Counted from the first letter of the stretch, positions 1 through 5,779 are shown. The stretch: 5,933 nucleotides of DNA from an uncultured Bacilli bacterium (GCA_944372275.1 CALVYO010000082.1:1-5933), one strand, 5' to 3'. Notes: generated by a model from the letters alone, not told the origin. Program-made: numbers and translations.

Positions 1-27
1 GAGACATCAAATGAAAAACTAGTTTAA
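1..27 (+). CDS. Possible C-terminal tail of a gene running in from the left edge
   Basis: Frame 1 is open from the first base for eight codons (ETSNEKLV) and stops at TAA 25-27. The stop overlaps the first bases of a strong hairpin terminator with a T-tract on this strand, the layout expected at the end of a gene. Eight residues are too few to assign a family. The other two plus-strand frames stop within 22 bases. It is equally possible that nothing is encoded here, so this is a weak call resting on the adjoining terminator. Confidence 0.3.
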   Translation, partial: ETSNEKLV

Positions 28-72
28 AAAAATCAAGGAACGAATAATTCTTCTAGATCCTTGATTTTTTTA
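25..72. terminator. Bidirectional intrinsic terminator
   Basis: Bases 25-39 and 58-72 form a perfect 15-bp inverted repeat around an 18-nt loop. The core is ATCAAGGA/TCCTTGAT, and the outer arms are A-runs on one side and T-runs on the other, so a U-tract forms in RNA from either strand. It can end a plus-strand gene arriving from the left, and also the minus-strand transcript carrying the gene at 213-1253, which stops about 140 nt away. Confidence 0.85.
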
Positions 73-212
73 TCTTTTAAATTAATTTATTTGAAAATTT
101 TTATTGTTAAAAAACTAATATAGTAAGCATTTTAAATTGAGTTAACAGTCAAATCCTTATAAATTTATTCCTTGAATGAGCTAAATTTCTTCTCATGATG
201 GTCAAAGTGTAA

Positions 213-1253
213 TTAATTTTTATATTCTTTTCTCATTTCTATTGGTGTCCATCCATTGTTTGTCCATATTCTAGTATTATTATAAATTACAATTAAGTAG
301 TTTATTATTTCCTGTATATTATTTTCAGTTATTTCTAATCCATAATCTTCTAACATAGGAATTATAACTTCAACAAATGAATGACCTAACTTAAACATGT
401 TTATCATATTAATCATAATAGATTCTATAACATCTTCACTAATTTTATTTTTTCTTAAATACTGTTTAAAATCTTTTCTAGAAGTTGTTTCTTCATAATA
501 AAAAGCATTATTATATTTAAGTAATTCATTTAATTTTATTGGCTTTGTTTTGATTTCTAATTGTCTATTTACTATATCATCTAAAATTGGTTCAAATTTG
601 TTATGGGTTAATATACTACTTACAAAATATGAATTATTATCTGTATGTATATGAGATATATTATCGAGTCTTTCACAAAAATATAAAGCATTTGTTGATA
701 CATCCATAAAATCATCTTTACCATAATAATGACAATAAGAATCTATTAAATCTCCATAAGATACTACTCCATATAATTCAACCATTGATTTTAATAAATT
801 ATATATTTTAGTATTTTCATCAATTTTTTTATCAAACTTTGCTAAATTAATTTTTTTAAGTACATTATAAACATCATCAGTTATTGATATATAAAATTTA
901 TTATTTCTTCTAAAAATAAATATTATTCCTAACATATAAAGAAAATGATAATTTTCTATGCTTATATAATTATCTTGAATTGTACCTTTATTTTTCATAA
1001 GTTTTTTTAATAAATCAAATTCTTTATCTATAAATCTTTCAATAACTTCTGATAATTTATTTTCATTAGTAAGAACATTATAGATAATATCAACAAGTTC
1101 ACTTTTTCTTTTATTGCTCAACCTATTTATCAAAAATAAATCACCTATATTTTTCAAATCCTTTACTACTAGAGTATCAAGTAATCCTCTTAAATCTTTT
1201 ACTATTGATGTATTTGCTGCATTTAATAAATTAAATTTTTCTACTTCTTTCAT
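213..1253 (-). CDS. 346-aa protein with SAP/Rho-N-like N-terminus and winged-helix-like segments, function unknown
   Basis: I do not recognise a named gene. Residues 22-62 (VVKDLKNIGDLF then SNKRKSELVDIIYNVL) have the pattern of a helix-extended-helix SAP/Rho N-terminal-like nucleic-acid-binding module. Two stretches, about 78-137 and 144-212, alternate helices with short strands like winged helices; the first ends in a hydrophobic strand pair (FLYMLGIIFIF ... KFYISI). The C-terminus has a NGWTPIEM motif at 333-340, which recalls the 'G-TPNEL'-type ends of many uncharacterised Firmicutes proteins. There is no signal peptide or membrane segment, so it is probably cytoplasmic. The ATG follows AGGGAGT at a 5-nt gap, which supports this start. 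It begins 31 nt after the core-binding-domain gene, so the two were probably cotranscribed. Nucleic-acid binding is inferred from the fold pattern only. Confidence 0.8.
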   Translation of the reverse strand: MKEVEKFNLLNAANTSIVKDLRGLLDTLVVKDLKNIGDLFLINRLSNKRKSELVDIIYNVLTNENKLSEVIERFIDKEFDLLKKLMKNKGTIQDNYISIENYHFLYMLGIIFIFRRNNKFYISITDDVYNVLKKINLAKFDKKIDENTKIYNLLKSMVELYGVVSYGDLIDSYCHYYGKDDFMDVSTNALYFCERLDNISHIHTDNNSYFVSSILTHNKFEPILDDIVNRQLEIKTKPIKLNELLKYNNAFYYEETTSRKDFKQYLRKNKISEDVIESIMINMINMFKLGHSFVEVIIPMLEDYGLEITENNIQEIINYLIVIYNNTRIWTNNGWTPIEMRKEYKN

Positions 1254-1258
1254 ATTTT

Positions 1259-1265
1259 ACTCCCT
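1259..1265 (-). promoter_or_regulatory. Ribosome binding site of the 346-aa gene
   Basis: Minus-strand AGGGAGT lies five bases before the ATG at 1251-1253. It is the clearest Shine-Dalgarno sequence in the left cluster and fixes this start. Confidence 0.7.
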
Positions 1266-1284
1266 ATATAAACATATTATAATA

Positions 1285-1689
1285 TTATTCATCATAAGCA
1301 TTTACTGGATCTAAAAACTCTTTCATATTATCTTTTATTTTTTTACATAAAAGTTTATAGTCTTCTACTTTTACATATTCTTTTTCACTCATACATTGAT
1401 AAAACTTTTTAATACTTGATGAATTTTCTTTAATTAAAGACTTAGATACCCACAAACATTTTCTTATAAACCAATCATTTAAAAATGAATATACATCAAA
1501 AATACCATCTTCCATTTTTGTAATTTCATAATAATTCAAGTATTCATTTAAATAAAGTTCAATATTACTTAAATGCTTTTTGATTGTCTTATGTGCTAAG
1601 TCTTTTTCTTTTAACCAAGCTTTGAATTCTTGAATATAAACTTCATTTCTTTTTTTATTTTTTTCTAATTCTATCTCATAGTCATTTAT
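1285..1689 (-). CDS. Recombinase-like SAM/core-binding-domain protein with a damaged start
   Basis: The frame is open from 1701 to the TAA at 1285-1287 and reads as one continuous small domain. It contains FKAWLKEKDLAHKTIKKHLSNIELYLNEYL, then MEDGIFDVYSFLNDWFIRKCLW, then SIKENSSSIKKFYQCM, ending DPVNAYDE (each quoted in parts). The 'LKEK-L--KTI--HLSNI--YLN' pattern is that of the SAM-like core-binding domain of tyrosine recombinases. From memory, a solo version ending in a helix pair with 'WFIRK-MW' and 'SIKKFY' is common in Clostridia and carries no catalytic domain; none is present here. No ATG, GTG or TTG occurs before an internal TTG at 1537-1539, which would remove the first 50 residues of the domain. 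ATA at 1687-1689, seven bases after GGGG, sits where the ATG should be and overlaps the stop of the UPF0158 remnant. From there the product would be 134 residues. It is either weakly translated from ATA or inactivated by loss of its start. Confidence 0.65.
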   Translation of the reverse strand: MNDYEIELEKNKKRNEVYIQEFKAWLKEKDLAHKTIKKHLSNIELYLNEYLNYYEITKMEDGIFDVYSFLNDWFIRKCLWVSKSLIKENSSSIKKFYQCMSEKEYVKVEDYKLLCKKIKDNMKEFLDPVNAYDE

Positions 1690-1949
1690 ATAACTACCCC
1701 ACTATAACACTTTTCTTCAAATTCAATATTATTATTAATACACCATGATTTTGGCTATATCTTTATATTTGTTTTCTTCTAAAATATTTCTAAATCTATT
1801 AAACGTACCTTTTCCTTTAATAAACTTATATAATACTCTTTGTTATAATCTAAATGCCGTAATATTTCATTGGTTTCTTTATTAAAATAACATCTACTTT
1901 CCATATTAGCATTTTCTAATACATCTTTTATTTGTTATAAACTAATCAT
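1686..1949 (-). pseudogene. UPF0158-family protein, pseudogene with nonsense codon, frameshifts and deletions
   Basis: ATG 1947-1949, preceded by AGGA four bases upstream, opens MISL, then TAA at 1935-1937, then QIKDVLENANMESRCYFNKETNEIL in the same frame. FNKETNEI (1863-1886) matches the 'YLNKETGEI' element of UPF0158 proteins. The reading then moves to a second frame, giving KFIKGKGTFNRFRNILEEN (about 1770-1827), the 'RGKGAFRRFKD-L' element. One extra A near 1749-1752 returns it to the first frame for SWCINNNIEFEEKCYS, the 'IA-EWCEENGIEYE' C-terminal element, ending TAA at 1686-1688. Only about 88 codons remain against roughly 140 or more for the family, so internal deletions accompany the frameshifts. 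The family's function is unknown. It begins 23 nt after the ATPase stop and its end overlaps the start region of the core-binding gene, so it was once the first or middle gene of this operon. Confidence 0.75.
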
Positions 1950-1972
1950 TATATCCTAAACTTCAAAAATAA

Positions 1973-3235
1973 TTAATTTTTTAGATTTCCTATTGATGCA
2001 ACATATACGCCATCTTCACGTACATATGATAATCCTGCTCCGCTTAAAATAAGTAAAAATGATGGTTCCCCACTTTTTTCAATATCAACTTTTTCTTTAA
2101 ATTTCTTTAAATTTTTTGCAGCCTCTTCCACTTGCTTTGCACCTAATTTTACTTCAATAGCTCCCCATTTACCATTTTCACATCTTAATATAAAATCCAC
2201 TTCGAAATCTTTATTATCTCTATAATAAAATAATTCAGCTCCCAAAGAATCAGCATATATTTTTAAATCTCTATAACACATATTTTCAAATATAAATCCC
2301 GTAAAATTTAAGTCATTTATTAAATCTTCTTTCTTTAATCCCAAAGATGCTATTACGATAGAAGGATCTACTAATTCTATTTTAGGATTAGTTCTTAATT
2401 GTATTGATGATCTTAAATTTAAATTTGTAGCAGGAACATATTCTAATACAAACAGTTTTTCTAATGTAGTTAAATAATCATCTACTGTTGGTCTAGATAT
2501 TTCTTCTTTAAAAATAGTTGATATGTCATTTATTATTGTTTTTTTATTCGTTGATGTAGAAACATTTCTACTTACGCTTTTTAATAAAGACTCCATCTTT
2601 ATTTTATCTCTTTCTACACCATCTACTGTTCTAATTTCTTCATTAATTAAACTTTGAACATATTCTTTAGATACTTTAAATTTATTATCGCCACTTATAT
2701 TTAATGATTCCGGCCATCCACCTCTTACCATAACATTTATAATATCTTCTAATTCAAGATTAGATACACCAGATACTTCTTTACCATCAATAATATCTTT
2801 TAAAGAAACTAATCCATTAGAATCACCTGATTCATATAATGACATAGTTCTCATAAGTAATTTAGAAATTCTTCCAGTTCCTGTATGCATAATTCCATTT
2901 TCAAATGGTTTTGCTGATCCTGTCAATATGTATTGACCCTTTTCTCCGGTACGATCAACATTAGTTCTAATTGAATCCCATATGACAGGATACATTTGCC
3001 ATTCGTCAAATAATCTTGGCTTTTCACCTTCTAAAAATAATGATGGCTTCGTTTCACTAATATTATCATATTGAATTTTTTTATCTGGATCTTGCAACTC
3101 TATTACACTCTTACTAAACTGTTTAGCAGTAGTTGACTTTCCACACCATTTAGGACCTTCTATTACAACAGCACCCATATATTCTAATTTATTTTTTAAA
3201 ATATCATCAACAATTCTAGGTAAATATTTTTTCAT
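1973..3235 (-). CDS. AAA_14/DUF4143 ATP-binding protein
   Basis: This 420-residue protein is intact and of normal family length. Walker A is GPKWCGKST at residues 27-35, Walker B is LFDE at 75-78, a sensor-like ILTGSA lies at 103-108, and the conserved RGGWPE is at 171-176; together these define the AAA_14 domain (about 18-135). The DUF4143 region follows, with a winged-helix-like part (about 230-270) and a PD-(D/E)XK nuclease-like fold at the end: E334, EVD 345-347 and E361-V-K363 (IEVK) followed by a helix. Members are cytoplasmic and very common in anaerobe genomes, often in several copies, and their cellular role is unresolved. ATG at 3233-3235 follows AGGAG at a 10-nt gap. By eye the gene is clearly less AT-rich than its neighbours, consistent with separate acquisition. 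It has its own promoter with tandem repeats upstream, and no terminator separates it from the decayed genes downstream. Confidence 0.93.
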   Translation of the reverse strand: MKKYLPRIVDDILKNKLEYMGAVVIEGPKWCGKSTTAKQFSKSVIELQDPDKKIQYDNISETKPSLFLEGEKPRLFDEWQMYPVIWDSIRTNVDRTGEKGQYILTGSAKPFENGIMHTGTGRISKLLMRTMSLYESGDSNGLVSLKDIIDGKEVSGVSNLELEDIINVMVRGGWPESLNISGDNKFKVSKEYVQSLINEEIRTVDGVERDKIKMESLLKSVSRNVSTSTNKKTIINDISTIFKEEISRPTVDDYLTTLEKLFVLEYVPATNLNLRSSIQLRTNPKIELVDPSIVIASLGLKKEDLINDLNFTGFIFENMCYRDLKIYADSLGAELFYYRDNKDFEVDFILRCENGKWGAIEVKLGAKQVEEAAKNLKKFKEKVDIEKSGEPSFLLILSGAGLSYVREDGVYVASIGNLKN

Positions 3236-3245
3236 TAAAAATCAT

Positions 3246-3285
3246 CTCCTATTTATATTATACTATACTTTATAAAAATTTATAA
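3246..3285 (-). promoter_or_regulatory. Promoter and RBS of the DUF4143 ATPase gene
   Basis: On the minus strand TATAAT (3257-3262) is preceded by a 17-bp spacer and a weak -35 TTATAA (3280-3285, three of six consensus bases). AGGAG (3246-3250) lies between the -10 and the ATG. Predicted transcription starts near 3250, leaving a very short leader. The -35 lies inside a perfect 14-bp palindrome (3276-3289), and the tandem repeats begin one base further upstream. Confidence 0.55.
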
Positions 3286-3289
3286 ATTT
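3276..3289. promoter_or_regulatory. 14-bp perfect palindrome over the ATPase -35 box
   Basis: AAATTTATAAATTT is its own reverse complement and covers the likely -35 element, so a dimeric repressor could act here. Palindromes made only of A and T arise easily by chance in DNA this AT-rich, so the position is better evidence than the sequence. Confidence 0.3.
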
Positions 3290-3347
3290 ATTTTGCGTTT
3301 TGTACTATTTTTATTTTACATTTTGTACTATTTTTGTTTTAACATTT
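3290..3347. repeat. Two tandem 23-bp repeats (plus a partial third) upstream of the ATPase promoter
   Basis: Units at 3290-3312 and 3313-3335 are adjacent and differ only at two or three central bases (GCG versus ACA). Each ends in the shared 15-mer TTTTGTACTATTTTT. A degraded partial unit continues at 3336-3347. The array abuts the promoter of the DUF4143 ATPase on its upstream side. A 23-bp period is close to two helical turns, so proteins bound to the units would sit on nearly the same DNA face. It is best read as an operator or activator-binding array, though it could also be a duplicated mobile-element end. Confidence 0.7.
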
Positions 3348-3423
3348 AATTGTGTAATATATATTTTTTATACAAAGATTAATCCTAGCTATGACCATTG
3401 TGTAACTTTTTTGAATTCATAAT

Positions 3424-3448
3424 AATTTTTGGATAAATACCAAAAATT
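3424..3448. repeat. Perfect 9-bp inverted repeat
   Basis: AATTTTTGG (3424-3432) and CCAAAAATT (3440-3448) are perfect complements around a 7-nt loop. No T-tract follows on either strand, so it is not a terminator. It may be a protein-binding dyad or a remnant element end, and no gene lies close enough to assign it. Confidence 0.5.
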
Positions 3449-3673
3449 GCAAATAATGTTAATTCTCAAAAAATTTATATAAAATTTAATATATTTACAT
3501 TTTTAATGTTATTATTATCAATTATAGTAACCTTAAATTTAAATTAATAAATATTATTTTTTTTACAAAATTATATGATACTTTATAACTAACAATATTT
3601 AAAATTATTATATATTATTGAATAAGATTGAACGGTAGTGTGCCAAATTAATTTTTTATAATATATTTACCAT

Positions 3674-3702
3674 TTACCCCTTTTATATTTTTATATAAAG
3701 AG
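3674..3702. repeat. Imperfect hairpin preceding the plus-strand terminator-like stem
   Basis: The arm CCCCTTTTATAT pairs with ATATAAAGAGG across a T-rich loop, with one mismatch and one wobble pair. It sits just before the hairpin at 3719-3753, so the two could fold as consecutive stems of one short RNA, or mark the end of a lost mobile element. No function can be assigned. Confidence 0.35.
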
Positions 3703-3718
3703 GTAGACACTAAAACCT

Positions 3719-3753
3719 AAATGTTCTGGTATACTATACTAGGACATTTTTTT
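3719..3753 (+). terminator. Plus-strand intrinsic terminator without an identifiable gene
   Basis: Bases 3719-3733 pair with 3735-3749 (AAATGTTCTGGTATA with TATACTAGGACATTT, two G:U wobbles), and seven T residues follow at 3747-3753. This is a good terminator on the plus strand, and the minus strand lacks an equivalent T-tract. No plus-strand gene ends before it, so it terminates either an unannotated RNA or nothing, as a relic of a lost gene. It also faces the minus-strand terminator at 3784-3811. Confidence 0.6.
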
Positions 3754-3783
3754 ATTTATTAAAAGCAATTCGACAAAAAGATA

Positions 3784-3811
3784 TAAAAAAAGATATTGTT
3801 TTTTAATATCT
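3784..3811 (-). terminator. Intrinsic terminator of the membrane-protein operon
   Basis: In minus-strand RNA, AGATATT (from 3805-3811) pairs with AATATCT (from 3791-3797) around a 7-nt A-rich loop and is followed by a run of U. The stem overlaps the TAG stop (3810-3812) of the glycosyltransferase-like gene, so transcription ends almost as soon as translation does. Confidence 0.85.
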
Positions 3812-5090
3812 ATTTTATATATAACTCATATTTATCAAAAGATTTTGTTAATCTATAATTGTTTTTTATATGATTATAAATTTTATTTGGTAATTGTCCT
3901 CCTTCATAATCTTTATATAATATAAATTTAGTTCCCATACTTAAAGAATCAAAATATTCTATTGCATTTTCTTCACCTTTATATCCTAAATTACCTGAAA
4001 GCATTACATCATATTTATTTATATCAATATTTAATAATAATTTATTATAATAAGCTTCATACATTATAAAATATGTATTGTTAAAGTCATCTATTTCTTG
4101 TTTTATTATATTAGCATCATCAATATATTTTTTTTCAACTAATTTATATTTTAAAGCATTAGTTCCTTCTTCCATATCTATAAATATATTTTGAAATATT
4201 AATGATAATATTGGACAAATTAATATTATTACTAGATATTTTTTATATTTATTATATATTTTATTGTTAGTATTTAATACTATATAAAATATTAAAGGTA
4301 TTAAACTATATATTATATGTATTAAATTAAATATTGGGTAACTCATTATTTGAAAAAAGAGTATATATAATAATTTTATATCTTTGTTTTTTCTATATAA
4401 ATATATGATATATATTAATGAAACAATAAATATTATTAAACCTACTCCACTTCTTGCATTCTTTGAAGCAAAGTCTAGTAGACTACCAAAAGCATAATTA
4501 ATATAATCTAATAAGTTTTTATTAATTATAAAATATATTATAAATAATATATTAGGAATTATGAAACCTATAAATCTTTTTAATATCTTCTTTATATCTT
4601 TTATATAGTAGATTGATGCTAAAGTTAATACTCCCATAGAACTTTTAGTTAGAAAAGTTAAACCTAATATTATACCTATTAAATAATCATTTTTTTTCTT
4701 ATCTTCTAATATAAATAATATAAATAAAAATAATAAACATAATAAATTATAATTAGGATTTGATACAAAAGAGACTAAAATAATTATTTCTATAAAAGAT
4801 TTTTTGTAATATTTATAAACTATATAAAATAATAATGTTGGAATAATTGCGTTAGTTAGAAAGAATATAATCATATTATTTCCTAGTAATTTCATAAGTG
4901 TTCCAAATATAGTTGGATATAAAGGAGTTATGACCATATTAAAGTCTGTATACATTTTTAAACCATTAGCGACATTATGGCAAAAACCATAATTCCATAT
5001 TAAATCATTATTACTTATTGCAAAATAATTTATACTAAAATTAAATATAAATAGTATTATAAATAAAATTAATGTTTTATATTTTTTCAT
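3810..5090 (-). CDS. Polytopic GT-C-type glycosyltransferase-like membrane protein
   Basis: This 426-residue protein has about ten membrane-spanning stretches between residues 5 and 303 (roughly 5-24, 72-92, 99-129, 136-163, 172-189, 214-232, 238-273, 284-303). Its first outside loop carries NDLIWNYG (28-35) and NGLKMYTDF (42-50) before a TPLYP turn (55-59). An acidic residue (D29) in the first loop followed by 'G--MY-DF' and proline-rich entry is the pattern of GT-C transferases such as the PMT/ArnT-like GT39 and GT83 families, which move sugars from polyprenyl-phosphate carriers outside the membrane. Residues 304-426 form a soluble outside domain (FDSLSMGTKFILYKDY, NHIKNNY, YELYIK) typical of Firmicutes members. 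Donor and acceptor cannot be told. The ATG is one base after the stop of the upstream membrane gene and lacks a strong RBS, so translation is probably coupled. Confidence 0.75.
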   Translation of the reverse strand: MKKYKTLILFIILFIFNFSINYFAISNNDLIWNYGFCHNVANGLKMYTDFNMVITPLYPTIFGTLMKLLGNNMIIFFLTNAIIPTLLFYIVYKYYKKSFIEIIILVSFVSNPNYNLLCLLFLFILFILEDKKKNDYLIGIILGLTFLTKSSMGVLTLASIYYIKDIKKILKRFIGFIIPNILFIIYFIINKNLLDYINYAFGSLLDFASKNARSGVGLIIFIVSLIYIIYLYRKNKDIKLLYILFFQIMSYPIFNLIHIIYSLIPLIFYIVLNTNNKIYNKYKKYLVIILICPILSLIFQNIFIDMEEGTNALKYKLVEKKYIDDANIIKQEIDDFNNTYFIMYEAYYNKLLLNIDINKYDVMLSGNLGYKGEENAIEYFDSLSMGTKFILYKDYEGGQLPNKIYNHIKNNYRLTKSFDKYELYIK

Positions 5091-5091
5091 A

Positions 5092-5583
5092 TTAATAGCG
5101 CTCTATTTCTAATGGGATATTATTTGATGAATAAAGTAAAACATTTTTACAAGAATTATCATCTTTATTTTTCCATATGTATACTTTTAGTAATGAATAA
5201 TTTTTTAATAAGTAATTAAATTCATCTTTATCTATTGGGTCATAACTAACTTTAACGTTATTTATATCTTTTTCAGTATTAGTTAAATTTTTTAAATAAA
5301 ATTTTGTATTTTCCCCTATTTGATATTTATCAAAATTAACTGTATTATTTGTTAAATAGTAATTATTATAAAAATATGGGGATGTATATAACGTATTATT
5401 TTCCATCTTATATATGTATACGTCTTCATCAAATGTATCTACATTCATACTTGTAATTATTTCTAAATCTTTTAAATTGGACTCTACTTCTTTTTTATTT
5501 AATATAAAAAATATAGTTATTGCTATTAGAATAATTATAATTAATAAAAATATAAATTTACTTAAAAAAGATTTATTTTCCAT
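5092..5583 (-). CDS. Small single-pass membrane protein, function unknown
   Basis: The protein is 163 residues. After a short basic start (MENKSFLSKF) there is one membrane helix at about residues 8-28, then NKKEVES and an outside domain of about 130 residues. This domain is rich in Asn, Tyr, Lys and Asp (YKMENNTLYTSPYFYNNYY, KYQIGENTKFYLKNL, LLKVYIWKNK) and probably folds as beta-strands. There is no lipobox and no known motif. A start 18 bases further upstream (5599-5601) is possible, but AGGAGT at 5591-5596 lies seven bases before the ATG at 5581-5583 and decides for the shorter form. It ends one base before the glycosyltransferase-like gene, so it is likely a partner, accessory subunit or substrate of that enzyme. 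That role is inferred from position only. Confidence 0.75.
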   Translation of the reverse strand: MENKSFLSKFIFLLIIIILIAITIFFILNKKEVESNLKDLEIITSMNVDTFDEDVYIYKMENNTLYTSPYFYNNYYLTNNTVNFDKYQIGENTKFYLKNLTNTEKDINNVKVSYDPIDKDEFNYLLKNYSLLKVYIWKNKDDNSCKNVLLYSSNNIPLEIERY

Positions 5584-5590
5584 AATTATA

Positions 5591-5634
5591 ACTCCTATCA
5601 TACAAATTATAACATTAAAAAAAATCGAAGTAAA
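5591..5634 (-). promoter_or_regulatory. Promoter and RBS of the membrane-protein operon
   Basis: On the minus strand TATAAT (5606-5611) is preceded by a 17-bp spacer and TTTACT (5629-5634, four of six -35 bases). AGGAGT (5591-5596) serves the start at 5583. The -35 box lies inside the hairpin at 5616-5650, so promoter and hairpin cannot be used independently. Confidence 0.6.
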
Positions 5635-5650
5635 TTAGTTTCTTCGATTT
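5613..5650 (-). terminator. Minus-strand terminator-like hairpin overlapping a promoter
   Basis: AAATCGAA (5622-5629) pairs with TTCGATTT (5643-5650), extended inward by AAA/TTT (5632-5634 with 5639-5641) over a TTAG loop with one bulge. In minus-strand RNA it is followed by eight U residues, so it would stop transcripts entering from the right. No minus-strand gene is visible between here and the window edge, so it may shield the membrane operon from antisense transcription or act as an operator. Confidence 0.6.
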
Positions 5651-5665
5651 GTGAACTTTTATTGT

Positions 5666-5706
5666 GATATTCGAATTTAATATAAATTTCAGTTTGGATA
5701 TTCGAA
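5666..5706. repeat. Paired GATATTCGAA boxes, 31 bp apart
   Basis: The 10-mer GATATTCGAA occurs at 5666-5675 and again at 5697-5706. Each contains the palindrome TTCGAA and is followed by related AT-rich bases (TTTAATATAA and ATATAATAA). The 31-bp offset is about three helical turns. The boxes lie between two divergent genes, a usual place for regulator binding sites. Confidence 0.5.
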
Positions 5707-5735
5707 ATATAATAATAACCCTATATAACCTATTG

Positions 5736-5773
5736 TATAATATGTCTTGTCAAGAAAAATTACACAACGGAGG
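5736..5773 (+). promoter_or_regulatory. Putative -10 box and RBS of the plus-strand helix-turn-helix gene
   Basis: TATAAT at 5736-5741 is a perfect -10 hexamer, but no good -35 lies at the right distance. CGGAGG at 5768-5773 is a strong Shine-Dalgarno sequence six bases before the ATG at 5780. The RBS is convincing and the promoter tentative. Confidence 0.5.
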
Positions 5774-5779
5774 TTATAT

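Larger units (their letters stand above)
3348..3783. other. Gene-free region with dyads and possible mobile-element scars
   Basis: I find no believable open reading frame on either strand here; stops are frequent and no RBS-linked start leads to more than a few codons. The stretch holds two TTGTGTAA motifs (3350-3357 and 3399-3406), a 9-bp dyad at 3424-3448, a longer imperfect hairpin at about 3674-3702, and a strong plus-strand hairpin with T-tract at 3719-3753. TAGTGT (3636-3641) and ACACTA (3707-3712) are inverted to each other. The mix suggests decayed insertion sequence ends rather than a conserved regulatory region. Confidence 0.5.

Noticed and set aside
153..200. 15-codon minus-strand reading frame (ATG near 195) between the 346-aa gene and the terminator
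   Set aside because: It is very short, has no good RBS and no recognisable product; probably spacer sequence.
1114..1314. Open frame of 66 codons on the plus strand
   Set aside because: It lies antisense to the N-terminal half of the 346-aa gene, has no ribosome binding site, and its Phe/Ile/Ser-rich product is what antisense of Lys/Glu/Asn-rich coding DNA gives.
1537..1539. TTG as the true start of the core-binding-domain gene
   Set aside because: It would cut the domain in half, no Shine-Dalgarno sequence precedes it, and the 50 upstream codons read as the conserved first helices of the domain.
1948..1976. Separate promoter for the UPF0158/core-binding cluster (TATAAT over the ATG)
   Set aside because: The hexamer overlaps the start codon itself and the -35 match is poor; read-through from the ATPase promoter is more likely.
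3290..3335. CRISPR array
   Set aside because: There are only two units, directly adjacent with no spacers, and no cas genes nearby.
3628..3662. Plus-strand promoter (TTGAAC ... TATAAT) for a small RNA ending at 3753
   Set aside because: The spacer would be 23 bp, far longer than 16-18 bp, so the pairing is not credible as a standard promoter.
5414..5638. Open frame of 74 codons on the plus strand
   Set aside because: It is antisense to the membrane helix of the 163-aa gene, runs across that gene's promoter and RBS, and has no ribosome binding site.
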